A stretch of DNA of 29,070 nt, taken from positions 1 through 29,070 of the forward strand of contig RBNI01000583.1 in NCBI GenBank assembly GCA_003990745.1. The letters run 5' to 3'. Source of the stretch: Jimgerdemannia flammicorona. Taxonomy: Eukaryota > Mucoromycota > Endogonomycetes > Endogonales > Endogonaceae. Shown here piece after piece: positions 1 to 8,690 of this stretch. The notes beneath the pieces were generated by a model, which was given only the letters and a program-made list of their open reading frames with translations, was not told the DNA's origin and did no database searches. The position numbers were made by a program, and so were the translations under genes. Each line of letters opens with the position of its first letter. Positions within the stretch are counted from its first letter, which is position 1.

Positions 1-139
1 TTTTTTTATAGTCACTTGGACTCCTTCCTTTATTAACACATCGTCTATCCTCTATATAATACACTGTGCTTCTTAGGTACATATGGGACCTTGCATTTAT
101 GATGACCCCCCTCTCATAGTCAATGTAACTGGCTTCTCC

Positions 140-424
140 TCATTTTCCTACTATCGCATCAAGAGTGAGATCTTCGCCGTGGGTGAAAATTTCACGGCCA
201 AAATGTGCAGGCGTACGTGATGCTATGGTCGAGCTAACTTTTGAAATATAAAATGACGGTAACGACACGTCCGTCTGAGATTGCCGATTCTCGAGCCGTA
301 AATAAAATGCCCTGAGGCTCTCTTGCGTAACTATTTCGATGTTTTTTCCTCACAATCTCATTTTTAGAAGATTGCATGCAAACGACAAACGTTCGTGTGG
401 ATGAGCCAAGAAACTAACTGACAT
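140..424 (-). pseudogene. Small gene of unknown function with one in-frame TGA
   Basis: Reading the minus strand from the ATG at 424-422 gives a frame of about 94 codons ending in TGA at 142-140. It is interrupted once, by TGA at 352-350. The part after that stop is open for about 69 codons and looks protein-like, for example ESLRAFYLRLENRQ and TPAHFGREIFTHGEDLTLDA. I do not recognise the family and see no signal peptide. A TATAAAA string directly abuts the ATG, too close to act as its TATA box, so the start may be wrong. Alternatively an intron ending just before codon 26 could remove the stop. It lies about 100 bp downstream of the secreted cysteine-rich gene on the same strand. It is either a once-mutated small gene or the 3' exon of a spliced gene. 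Confidence 0.4.
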
Positions 425-529
425 TTTATAGGATTTAAGTATCTTCAATCCAATCACGCCACGAATTCTAGTACAGGGCATCCAACATGTACATTTTCTT
501 CACGATAATTGCTCTAACTTAACACCTCA

Positions 530-1383
530 CTACCTATTCTCCAGGCACGTCCCTAACCCGAACCCAGGACAGCACGGGAATCGGAACTTGCTCTTGTAGA
601 AGCATTTGCCCTTGCATTTGCGCGGACAGACGGCGCCGGCTTTAGGACACACTCTAGGTTTCGAGCAGTCGGGGCAGTACGGGGTGCCGATGCTGCAATG
701 ATAAAAGGGAGTGGTGATTTTTATGAAGATGGTTGATTGACGGGGGTCAAGACGGACGTCGAAGTTAACGAATTACTGCGTTACTGGTATTTGCGATTGT
801 CGAATCGCGAGAATAAAGCATACGAAATAGAATTTGTTCATTACTCTGGGCAGCATGAATCCTCGACTAGAAAAGAGAGTGAAAAACAGATGTTAGATGA
901 ATCCGTTTGTACAAGCTGTTTCAATAGCCCCACGCCACACATAAAATAAAAAATTACCACGCAGATAGCAAACATCCGGACATTTCTTCGGGCATAGCGA
1001 CAGGGAAAACGGGCAAATGGGGCGCGGCTTATTACACTTTGGCAGCGGGGTCGGCACTAAATGAAACGGGGTATGTGCAAGTACACGTCAAGTGGGTATG
1101 TTGTAGCGCACTGAGAATTGACCAATGGAGAGCTTCGAACCTATGGGTACACCGCGTTCATAACGATTGCGGGAGGCCGTCTTGTTCTCTGTATTCGCTG
1201 TGTTCCATCAGAATTTTTATAGGTCAGAATGAATGACCGCTGGCATCAAAACCGATTTCAGGGTGCGTTCAAGAAGAACCTACCAAGCGCCTCTGGCTTG
1301 AACGCAGACTGGCCGAACACAAGACAGGAGACGAAACACAAGTACAAGATAATAGTGCAGATTCCGACGGCGGTGTTTCTCAT
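530..1383 (-). CDS. Secreted two-domain cysteine-rich protein, four exons
   Basis: Proposed CDS is complement of join(530..692, 845..866, 958..1056, 1284..1383), giving 127 residues. All three introns are GT-AG (227, 91 and 152 nt) and the phases join exactly. Exon 1 starts MRNTAVGICTIILYLCFVSC, a strong signal peptide with likely cleavage near residues 24-25. The mature part carries 16 cysteines in two related domains. Domain 1 (about residues 40-74) and domain 2 (about 79-123) share the pattern C-x-K-P-R-x(1,2)-C-P-x5-C-P-x-K-C-x3-C-x(n)-CCP. Domain 1 is split over exons 2 and 3, domain 2 lies in exon 4. The even cysteine count and repeated spacing suggest disulfide-bonded extracellular modules. 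The overall look is of a small secreted effector, toxin-like or inhibitor-like protein, but I recognise no family. A TATAAAAG box sits 53 bp before the ATG. Exon 2 could begin elsewhere, because intron 1 is long for a fungus. Confidence 0.72.
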
Positions 1384-1435
1384 TTCAGGGTTTGAGGGAG
1401 GTGATTGGACTTCCGCCTTCACACGCGGGGCACGC

Positions 1436-1443
1436 CTTTTATA
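1436..1443 (-). promoter_or_regulatory. TATA box of the cysteine-rich gene
   Basis: TATAAAAG on the minus strand, 53 nt from its first base to the ATG at 1383. If transcription starts about 30 nt downstream, the 5' leader would be only about 25-30 nt. Confidence 0.55.
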
Positions 1444-1758
1444 GAACATGCCAAACCACCACGAACACTTCCTTTGCATAGACATTGCAGATGAAATTAA
1501 AAGGGATGAATCACAGATAACTTGAGATACAATCAGACATATTCACCGACACATTGATTAAGATGGGCTGAAAGTCCTTGTGCTTTTAATATCGTTGCAA
1601 ATGGACAGTAAGTAATATCTTATCTTTTCCAGCGCGCATAAGAAACCCATAAAAGAATTGGACATTTGTCCCAAGATTAGTTTATATTTTACATGTGTTC
1701 AACCAGATCAAATTGTACAATTGCTCTATATTCTTTATTTGACGTGCAATTACTGTTG

Positions 1759-1808
<50 letters not shown>

Positions 1809-2380
1809 CTTATATGCACGAAACCGAAATAGTTGAAAGCAAAAAGTCGTTTGAATCGGATATTAATATGAGTGATCAGATTTAATGCAAACATTTCCGA
1901 CTCCCAACTCCACTCTTAATATAAAAGTGTTATGAACCTTTGTATTTCGACTCATGAACTATGTCCAAATATTTGATCATACGCAAATTTCCTCAAGATG
2001 AGGCACATCGGCAAGTGGAGCAAATACAAAGCTGACTGTTACCGCAATATCACGTCTTTCATTTAAACGTATCCGTATATACATATTTTCTCGCCTTTAG
2101 AGACTTTTTCTTGCCGCCTGGATTTTGGTTACAGTTTGATATTAAGCTTTATGGGACCCGACATACCACCGTACGAATAAGCGTCATGCTTTGCTGCGCG
2201 TGTCGTCCCGAACACGAGAGGCAAAACATATCGACCTAGCTTCTATTCTCCCTATCATTCGATCAGATTATAAATTCAAATACAACGAGGCGCCAAACAG
2301 TTGTGGGATATTTCTTCACCTTATCTCAATTCAATTTTGTTCTCAATGCCCTGATTCGGCGAGTATAACGATATATTTCG
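1444..2380. other. Gene-poor AT-rich interval
   Basis: I see no supportable gene. The interval holds the upstream region of the cysteine-rich gene and a long T tract at 1763-1805. A poly-lysine ORF read across that tract on the minus strand is an artefact of the homopolymer. Confidence 0.5.
1763..1805. repeat. T43 homopolymer tract
   Basis: An uninterrupted run of 43 T. It is the longest of several A/T homopolymers in the window. Flanks give no clear target-site duplication, so it cannot be assigned to a retroposon tail. Confidence 0.9.
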
Positions 2381-2497
2381 ACGTGGCTCAAGTAGTTAGA
2401 GCACCTGTGAGATGCAGTGCGCTTGATGACATACGCAAAAGGAAGTTTGTGAGCTAGGCCTCACTCATACCTTGTTGGGTTCAATTATCAACCACGT
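2381..2497 (+). other. tRNA-like stretch with A-box and B-box (tRNA relic or SINE head)
   Basis: An A-box-like segment, TGGCTCAAGTAGTTAGAGC (2384-2402), forms a good D arm (GCTC/GAGC). A B-box-like segment, GGGTTCAATTATCAACC, follows at 2477-2493. ACGTGG at 2381-2386 is complementary to CCACGT at 2492-2497. However, the acceptor stem register does not fit the D arm, the T loop has extra bases and the A-B distance is long. No T-run terminator follows closely. It is more likely a decayed tRNA gene or a tRNA-derived SINE head than a working tRNA. Confidence 0.35.
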
Positions 2498-2872
2498 ATA
2501 TACTTGAGTACGAATCGCTTCTCATGCACGCCGATTCACTAAAATGCAAGGAAACCACCAAGTTCTCGTACTAGGTGCCACTTACTTCTTCATAACAATG
2601 CCTTTGCATGACGCCGAATTTCGTTTGCACCCGGAGGGTTTGGTATCATTGAGCTAAAAAAATCAAGGGATGAATGAAAATATTGTGTACGGATTGGGAT
2701 AGATTCACTCCGAGTCGCGGAACCTACTGTTGCCCGGAAGACGCGCCAAAAGGCTAATACGTATGGGTTTCAAAGATGAGGAGGAAGGTCTAATCATAAT
2801 TACGAGGCGAATATTAATGCCAACCAACCAACTAGAAGTAGACATTATGGGTTTACCTGCAATGCGACGAAT
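2498..2872. other. Gene-poor interval with one short Rossmann-like ORF
   Basis: Nothing firm. A 37-codon plus-strand ORF from 2544 begins MQGNHQVLVLGATYFF. Its VLVLGAT resembles the first beta strand of NAD(P)-binding SDR proteins, but the glycine motif is not completed and the ORF stops soon after. Confidence 0.3.
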
Positions 2873-3033
2873 CTAACCTACCCAACACCAACGCCCAATA
2901 CATTCTGGGCCCAGCACATCTACATAGTTATCGCGCAAGACGTGTTGAGTACAAAACACAAATTGTAGAATGGCCGGAGTGATGTGATTCAGAAACTAGG
3001 TGTATCCTTAATTGGCTTGAGCATCTTTTTGCT

Positions 3034-3360
3034 GTAAAGCGTCAATTGATATCAGGCCCATACGAGCACGACAGTCTGGATCTTAAATTCGCCAAGTTTC
3101 ATTCAAATAGAGGCACAAGTCAGAGCCCCTTGACAGATGACCCAAAACTCTATCACAGCTAGTTGAACGTTTCATGGAGAGGACAGGGTTTGCCTTGTGA
3201 TCGTTGGGGTAAAGCGTCAATTGATATCAGGCCCATACGAGCATGACAGTCTGACGCTTAAATTCGCACAAGTTAGAGCCCCTTGACAGATGACCCAAAA
3301 CTCTATCACAGGCAGTTGACCGTTTCATGGAGAGGACAGGTTTTGCCTTGTGATCTTGGG
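3034..3360. repeat. Internal 175-bp tandem duplication in repeat copy 1
   Basis: Units 3034-3208 and 3209-3360 both begin GTAAAGCGTCAATTGATATC and both contain the GATGACCCAAAACTCTATCA block. The second lacks about 22 bp in the middle. The homologous segment near 15045-15200 is present once, so the duplication is specific to this copy. Confidence 0.85.
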
Positions 3361-3414
3361 CTACATATAAGTCACTTTAAAACGCCGCATTCTCCATAAA
3401 TTACAGAATTCCGG

Positions 3415-3440
3415 TTTTTTTTTTTTTTAAAAAAAAAAAA
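3415..3440. repeat. T14-A12 palindromic tract
   Basis: A T run runs directly into an A run, giving a perfect self-complementary tract. It occupies the same place inside the dispersed repeat as the larger tract at 15254-15294. Confidence 0.9.
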
Positions 3441-3860
3441 CAAGTGATCAAACAAGTTGGTTTTCGGCGGACGCCTTGTCCAACAAAGTCATACTTTTTG
3501 AATACAAAGCTCTGTTGAAAGTATCATGAGATGCACTTTGACTCATGAGGTGTGTAAAATTAAAACCAAAGAGCTCACGAGACAATGAAACTCGGCGAAT
3601 AAAGATTTGGAATAGCGTGGCCAGCATTTCAGACATGAAAGGCTTTCGACCCCATTGATAGCATGTCGTCATGCTGTATGTGATACGCAACCAGTAAACG
3701 TAACTCTGGTTCCCCTCAGCGTTGCCATAAATCTCAAATGTTTTTTATTTTGTTTTCAATCTCATCGTCGGAGAAACTCTTCATAATAATTTTTATCCAA
3801 GATGCGCTTGACTCCTTGCCGCCCCCGATATATTTACATTTGCACCATCTTTATTTTAGC

Positions 3861-4341
3861 ATGTTTCCTCAACCTCAGCCACGCAACAATCTTGTCCGTC
3901 TCCTCCACGCGGTCTACAATCGTGGCGACGTCATTACGCTCCATATCCGCGTCAACATTGGCAACATGCCGCAGCAGTTGACGCTGAGCATGCTCCTCAA
4001 CGTCACCGTGTCCAGCTCGACCGCCGACGCTGGCCCGAGTCAAACCACCATCCTGTCCCTGCTTCCATCAATCGCCAACGAGTGGTGCTACCTTTATTAC
4101 CTAGACCCGAATGTATATATACGTCACTGCGGGCCAGTACAACATACACTTTGACCTCTTCAACAACGGACAGGAGATTGAGTATGCCGTCGTTCCGTTC
4201 TACCTCAACCAATTCTTTTTGGGCGGTGGAGGGTACTCTAGATCTCTCGTGCGGTGCTCCCCGCAGGAGTTCAAGGCCACAAGCGGGGTGAATGCTAGGA
4301 TTTGCTTGTCGGGGTGGGTATGGGTGAGTGGATGGAATTGA
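3861..4341 (+). pseudogene. Unknown protein gene with a frameshift at a TA microsatellite
   Basis: The frame from ATG 3861 (MFPQPQPRNNLVRLLHAVYN...) reads well to about 4112. The good reading then continues in the +1 frame (YVTAGQYNIHFDLFNNGQEI...) to the stop at 4341. The switch falls in GTATATATAC at 4113-4122, so loss or gain of a TA unit is the simplest cause. A 25-nt GT..AG alternative is too short for an intron. Rejoined, the product would be about 160 residues with alternating hydrophobic strands, perhaps a beta-sandwich. I recognise no family. It lies 300 bp upstream of a broken F-box gene on the same strand. An assembly or sequencing error in the microsatellite is the main alternative. 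Confidence 0.5.
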
Positions 4342-4489
4342 CACAAAGATTTTGAATTAGCAGGATCTCGAAGAACGGGCGAAAACTAAGTTATATTCTA
4401 TAAGTAAGGATATCCAGACATATCTCATCAACATAATTTCTGATTCTGCGTCGTTCATAGTTTCATAGTTATTTTCTAATGTTCGGCTG

Positions 4490-4510
4490 TTTTTTTTAAA
4501 AAAAAAAAAA
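4490..4510. repeat. T8-A13 palindromic tract
   Basis: A third T-run/A-run junction, here outside the dispersed repeat and between two broken genes. Confidence 0.85.
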
Positions 4511-4652
4511 TAACCGGATATAAATATTAATGGTTTTACGTCATAATTATGGTTTGTGCTTGACCAGATCAACATGTTTTTATTTACAACACATTATTTC
4601 ATTACTAAATGACGATCTCCATTACTCAGCGAACCTATCGAATTTTTGAACC

Positions 4653-5758
4653 ATGGCCGTCCACCTTATCCCTGATGTTCTGCGCGTCATCTTCAAATAT
4701 CTCCTTCCGCAGACTCCTACACCCCAGAACTTACCCTGGGACATTTTCCCCAGCTCCTTGGTCTGCAAATTCTAGTACCAGGGGGCTCGCCCGCTTTTAG
4801 ACCATATTTTGACTACCGCCCTCTCCTCCGCTCACTTTTCAACGAACCACTCTACAACCTCAGTAACATCCCCCAGATCGCCAACCTTCTCTCGGAACGT
4901 TAACCGCATTACGATCGATGAAACCGTCGGCGCCATCCAGACCATTCTCAAGCTCTCACCTAGTTCCACCTAAACATTGGCCACACTACCTACCATGGAG
5001 TCAACCTTGTACTTTCTCACCGCACGGCAGAGCTCTTCCCACGCATCCTCCCCACCTGCCAAGGCTACAATGTGGACAGCCGCCCCATGCCTGAGCTTAT
5101 TGCCGCACTTGGTCTCTTTCACCCTCAACCGCGTCACCTTGAATAAAAATGCACTCTCCTCACTTTCTCAGTGTTCGACCCTACACGAGCTAGACCTAAA
5201 CCACCTCGACGCCCACTTGAGCACTCGAGCTTCGCTCTCCGCCCTCGCCTTTGCAATTGCCAATTTACACGAGCTCCGCAACTTCCGAGTTGCTCTCCGC
5301 AACATGGAGTTCCGCATCTTCAGCGAGATCATCCGTACTCTGTCCGAATCCCGCTCGCTCCTCCACACGATCACGCTCGAGACCTCGCGCCGTTTCATCG
5401 ACGCGGCCCATCCCAGCTTCGAGCTAACTCACGCGTCTCCACTGGCTCGAATGTCTCCATCTGGCGAGCAGCATGTCTAGGCTCTACCGATGTGTATTGT
5501 ACCGCATCCGCGAAGATTGTTGGAGCGTTGCCGGCGCTGGAGAAATTGTCGCTGCAGACGTGCACGAAGATTGAGATAAAGTCTGTGATAGAGACGGTGA
5601 GGCAAGCGACCAGGTTCGTCGAGGTCGTTATACCGAAAAATTTGGTGGATAAGGCTGGAAATGAGATGGCCCGATGGGGATTCCAATTCGAGGGAGGAGG
5701 GGGTTTTAGGGCGAATAGTGAGTCGGCAGAAAGAAAGCCTGTAGAGATAGTCAAATAG
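4653..5758 (+). pseudogene. F-box/LRR-type protein gene, broken
   Basis: From ATG 4653 the first residues, HLIPDVLRVIFKYLLP followed by SSLVCKF, form an F-box-like helix pair. One frame then stays protein-like to 5480 with only two stops, TAG at 4773 and TAA at 4971. Leucine-rich segments such as LHELDLNHLDAHLS resemble the repeats of F-box/LRR substrate receptors. After about 5430 the reading moves to another frame (KIVGALPALEKLSLQTCTKI) and ends at 5758. So there are two nonsense codons and one frameshift. F-box proteins link Skp1 to ubiquitination targets through their C-terminal repeats. With the stop right after the F-box core this copy cannot make the full protein. Two intact relatives lie at 11895-13289 and 18445-19848. 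Confidence 0.65.
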
Positions 5759-6090
5759 GAAAGAATACGCACGCTTTCAATGTGATTTGTGTGTTCCAAG
5801 TAAATGTCGATGTCGAACCGTTTCAAATATAAAGAAAAAAAAACTTGGAAAATCACACAATCACTATTATGAAAGGAAAGAAATGCCAATAAGGTCAAAA
5901 GAGCAGCTAACTATTCAAAGGTAACTTTTGAGAAACATAGATACTCTAAAAGGAATGACAATAATATAAAAGAGAGAACTACTGTGGCAGTCATATGAAC
6001 TATATACTGAAAGATCATATCCCTTTAAATTGTCAAAGTTATAACAGCATGCCCTCAATAACTGGAATTCTCGTCACATAGGCTTCCGAT
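5759..6090. other. AT-rich intergenic interval
   Basis: I see no gene. It is the shared 3' flank of the plus-strand F-box relic and the minus-strand relic ending at 6091. Confidence 0.5.
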
Positions 6091-6823
6091 TCAGTTAGTA
6101 GGACCGCGCTGGCTGACAGTTGCCTCGAAATGCGGGCATGTCATCACAGACCGCACGCCGATTTCAAATCGTTCACCGCGCATTTCCTCTGCGAGTCAGA
6201 ACCGCTTGCCGGAAACCAATATAAAATGACCTGCAGTAAGGTCCACGGACCAGATCTGCGCGATGGAAGTAAATGTCTCCGGTGAACCGTGTGGCACGTC
6301 GACGACACTATGTCGGTAAGCAGAATAATTATGCGCTATCAAAAAAAAAAAAAAAAAAAAAAAAAAAAGGAGAGACGGGATGACATAGCGGGCAACTCAA
6401 ATTTGACAATGGGATAATCAATTTACCTGCGGAAAATTGGTTCCTTGCGTTCCGTTTGTCGACCCTTCATAGGACATACCTTATTACATGAACGGTATGG
6501 CACGCGCCACACACGCGTTGAGCTGTCGGAAGAACAGATTTGGAGCCGTTACTCAGAGACCCTAAAGCGGGGTACGTCTTATGCCATCGTGGTGAACTTC
6601 AATCCAAACTCTCTTTCAATACAATTGACGGGTATGAGTATTTGTAGCATGCCCGGTATAAGCCATCCTTTTACTCCTCATAAATCCTCTTGGTTGTCAC
6701 GTAGGTTTCGAAGCGTGCAAGGTGAAGTCGACTAGTCTCCCAACGAACCGAGGAAGAGATCGGGATGCTCCGTGGATTAAATGGTTCAGTTACGCGATCT
6801 TCCTCGAATGTAAAATTTTCCAT
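6091..6823 (-). pseudogene. Degraded spliced gene of unknown function
   Basis: Starting at ATG 6823 the minus strand reads MENFTFEEDRVTEPFNPRSI and stays convincing for about 45 codons. Further pieces follow: about 6495-6600 (RLQICSSDSSTRVWRVPYRS, with two in-frame TAA), and the last exon 6307-6091 (FTSIAQIWSVDLTAGHFI..., with one TGA at 6198-6196). The last piece ends in TGA at 6093-6091. Possible splice sites are TAC|gtgaca after the first exon and CCGCAG at about 6427. An A28 tract (T28 on the coding strand) lies just upstream of the last exon. I do not recognise the protein. Three internal stops make it a likely pseudogene. The exact exon chain is not settled. Confidence 0.45.
6341..6368. 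repeat. A28 homopolymer tract
   Basis: Twenty-eight consecutive A, inside the region spanned by the minus-strand relic, about 35 bp upstream of its last exon. It is in an intron if the gene model is right. Confidence 0.9.
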
Positions 6824-8130
6824 GGTCTACCTTTGAACCTATAAAAAACACGAGAACTGGTCTGCAGTTATTCGAACCCAGTAGTAGGGGATTATGGGAC
6901 TGGACCGACACAAATGTTATGCGATCTGATAACTAAAGATTGAATCCTGAAGGATGTAGAGCAAACATTTCAGACCGGTCATGCTTCTTTATTGATGCTT
7001 AATAAGGACGGTTAGCATGGCCAGCGGTAATTACAATGAACTAAAGCATTGATTTTACATGACAACACTACGAAGGCGACTTTCAGGATTCGTGCTTCCC
7101 CCAAATCCACATGACACTTCGGGTCCTGATGGTAAAGAAAAAGAAAGGTTCGAAAAACTACATTATGATACACTACAGGACGGCAAATAAATCCATAATC
7201 ACATAAATGGAATGTGATATATACTTATGGTATGAAGCATGGTCACGGTAACGGGAAGAGACGCACGGCGTAATTTCAAGGTCATCCACTTATCGAAACC
7301 GGACTTTGGGATCCTTGTTCCCCCATATCTGTGACAAATCGTGCGATAACTAAAGTTTAAAAATTATATGGATATCCAAGCTGTTTCATTTATTCCTTGA
7401 CCTGTTGGTATCATTATAGTCAACCATGAGACCTCGGTATCAGGACGGTGTGGGATGGCAGCCGGGGTGCAGAAGGGAGGACACTCCAGAATTGGTTGGA
7501 GGTAGAGATGCAAGGTTGCACCAGCAGTGTTGCTGCACAGGATAGCCAATGGCGGTGGGGGAGAGGAAAAGCCTTTTGTGCTTCGACATCATTCACGGGA
7601 TAAGCTCGCATCACTGACTGCTCCACTTGCAACTTACAACCCATCAAAGAGCCTATACAGAGCAAAACCACCCGGATACTTCTTCTGCTCCCTTCATTCA
7701 ACACCCAGCACAAGAGCTGACTTGGCGTTAAGTATAAATCTATTCTCGTGACCGGGAGACATTTCAATTTCGCATGGCAAGGTGTCTCGTCGCGTAAAAA
7801 CGATATAAGTGGTCATGAAATAATTGTAAACGAAATTCGTGTTGCGAAGAAATGTAATGTAATGGGTTTGGCTATATGGAAGCAAGGCCCGCCATTCGCA
7901 TTCATATGCGAAGGTGGCCGTTGTTGTCCTTCAACCAAGAGGGATGGGTGGGAGGGGCGCAACTGAAGATACAAAATTACTAACGACTAATTGCTAAATA
8001 TCGTACGACTATGTGCTGGGGTGGACGGCAAAGAAAACGACGACTACTGCATAGCGCGCGTACATTAACTGAGTCCGAACTAAGCTAGGCTGGACTGCAG
8101 GGAACGATTGAAACGGGAGGTTCCTAGCGT
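6824..8130. other. Gene-poor interval
   Basis: No gene I can support. Minus-strand ORFs near 7420-7885 and a plus-strand ORF at 7748-7966 overlap one another and lack a family. The plus-strand ORF contains a short cysteine motif (FICEGGRCCP) but no signal peptide. Two similar short blocks, near 7077-7122 and 7300-7340, share GACTTT and a CTTGTTCCCCCA-like core and suggest an old local duplication. Confidence 0.4.
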
Positions 8131-8201
8131 TATTTATTAAATGGTCATGTGATGTATAATATGACAGCGCCATCATCTGGCGAAGAACCATTACAAAAGC
8201 C
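8131..8201 (+). promoter_or_regulatory. Promoter/leader module, copy 1
   Basis: The 70 bp before the ATG at 8202 match the 70 bp before the ATG at 11279. Shared strings are ATTTATTA, AATGTATAATATGACA (here TGATGTATAATATGACA) and ACAAAAGCCATGT. TATAAT-like sequence lies about 50 bp before the start. The shared block covers promoter, leader and first codon, so it is a duplicated regulatory segment or a mobile 5' end. Confidence 0.55.
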
Positions 8202-8526
8202 ATGTCCGCCCTAACCCGCCAACAGCGCCTACAGGGTCTATTAGCCCGACTCAAGCCCTTCGAACACCTGCACAGAGTCCACCAAACTGAGATCTTGGCC
8301 TGGAAGAAAAATTATTCCCAATGGGACCAAGAACTCCTCAGTATGTCAGAACTATGTGAAGGATTGTGTGCAGTTGCGTGATGAAATTATGCTTACGTCT
8401 GTTCGTGTTCGCCCATTCCCTGTTAATTTTAAAGGGAATAGAATTAGCGATGAGGGGAAACGAGCCCTAGCCGAGTCTATGAAGCAGAACGTGACCTTGA
8501 CCGAGCTGAATCTCGGAACTATGTGA
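8202..8526 (+). CDS. Small leucine-rich-repeat protein, two exons, probably truncated
   Basis: Proposed CDS join(8202..8340, 8435..8526) gives 76 residues. Exon 1 begins MSALTRQQRLQGLLARLKPF and ends at a clean A|GTATGT donor. Exon 2 follows an AAG acceptor and joins in phase. It encodes NRISDEGKRALAESMKQNVT and then LTELNLG, the ribonuclease-inhibitor type of LRR seen in NLR and RNH1 proteins. Translation then reaches TGA at once. The sequence after LNLG matches the start of intron 1 but lacks its first bases, including the GT donor. A longer LRR protein therefore seems to have been cut short by loss of a splice site. Without further repeats a solenoid cannot form. It could still be expressed as a fragment. 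Confidence 0.5.
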
Positions 8527-8670
8527 AGCATTGTGTGCAGCTACGTGATGGAATGAAGCTCGCGATGTGTATGTATTCGCTCTTCCTCCATTCATCTTCA
8601 TATATAAAATCAGCAGCGAGGTGATCAGCACCCCAAGCAAGTCTCTGAAACAGTGCATGTGAGTTCAACT
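8516..8670 (+). repeat. Decayed second copy of the LRR intron-exon unit
   Basis: GAACTATGTGAAGCATTGTG at 8516 repeats GAACTATGTGAAGGATTGTG at 8347 inside intron 1, with similarity over about 45 bp. After this come TATATAAAATCAG and a segment (about 8613-8660) that aligns with the LRR exon around GATGAGGGGAAACGAGCC and GAGTCTATGAAGCAGAA, though too mutated to encode an LRR. The unit intron plus LRR exon was thus tandemly duplicated. Confidence 0.6.
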
Positions 8671-8690
8671 ACCACCCATCAATATTCGCT

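Larger units (their letters stand above)
2873..3676. repeat. Dispersed repeat, copy 1
   Basis: This segment is recognisably the same sequence as 14835-15557, in the same orientation. Shared landmarks, in order, are GCGCAAGACGTGTTGAG, a block with GATGACCCAAAACTCT, CACTTTAAAACGCCGCATTCTC, a T-run/A-run palindrome, CAAGTGATCAAACAA and ATGTCGTCATGCTG. Copy 1 has an internal 175-bp tandem duplication that copy 2 lacks. Ends are approximate. I find no terminal inverted repeats or target duplication, so the class of element is unknown. Both copies keep a minus-strand ORF over about 42 codons (about 3490-3620 here). Confidence 0.75.

Noticed and set aside
1682..1894. Poly-lysine ORF on the minus strand
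   Set aside because: Produced by reading through the T43 tract.
2544..2657. Start of a NAD-binding SDR protein (VLVLGAT), perhaps the lost N-terminus of the relic at 18 kb
   Set aside because: The glycine motif is incomplete and the two pieces lie 15 kb apart on opposite strands.
4113..4137. A 25-nt GT-AG intron repairing the frame of the 3861 gene
   Set aside because: Too short for spliceosomal removal in known fungi.
6860..6960. Minus-strand B-box-like GGGTTCGAATAAC suggesting a tRNA
   Set aside because: No matching A-box, D arm or acceptor stem could be built.
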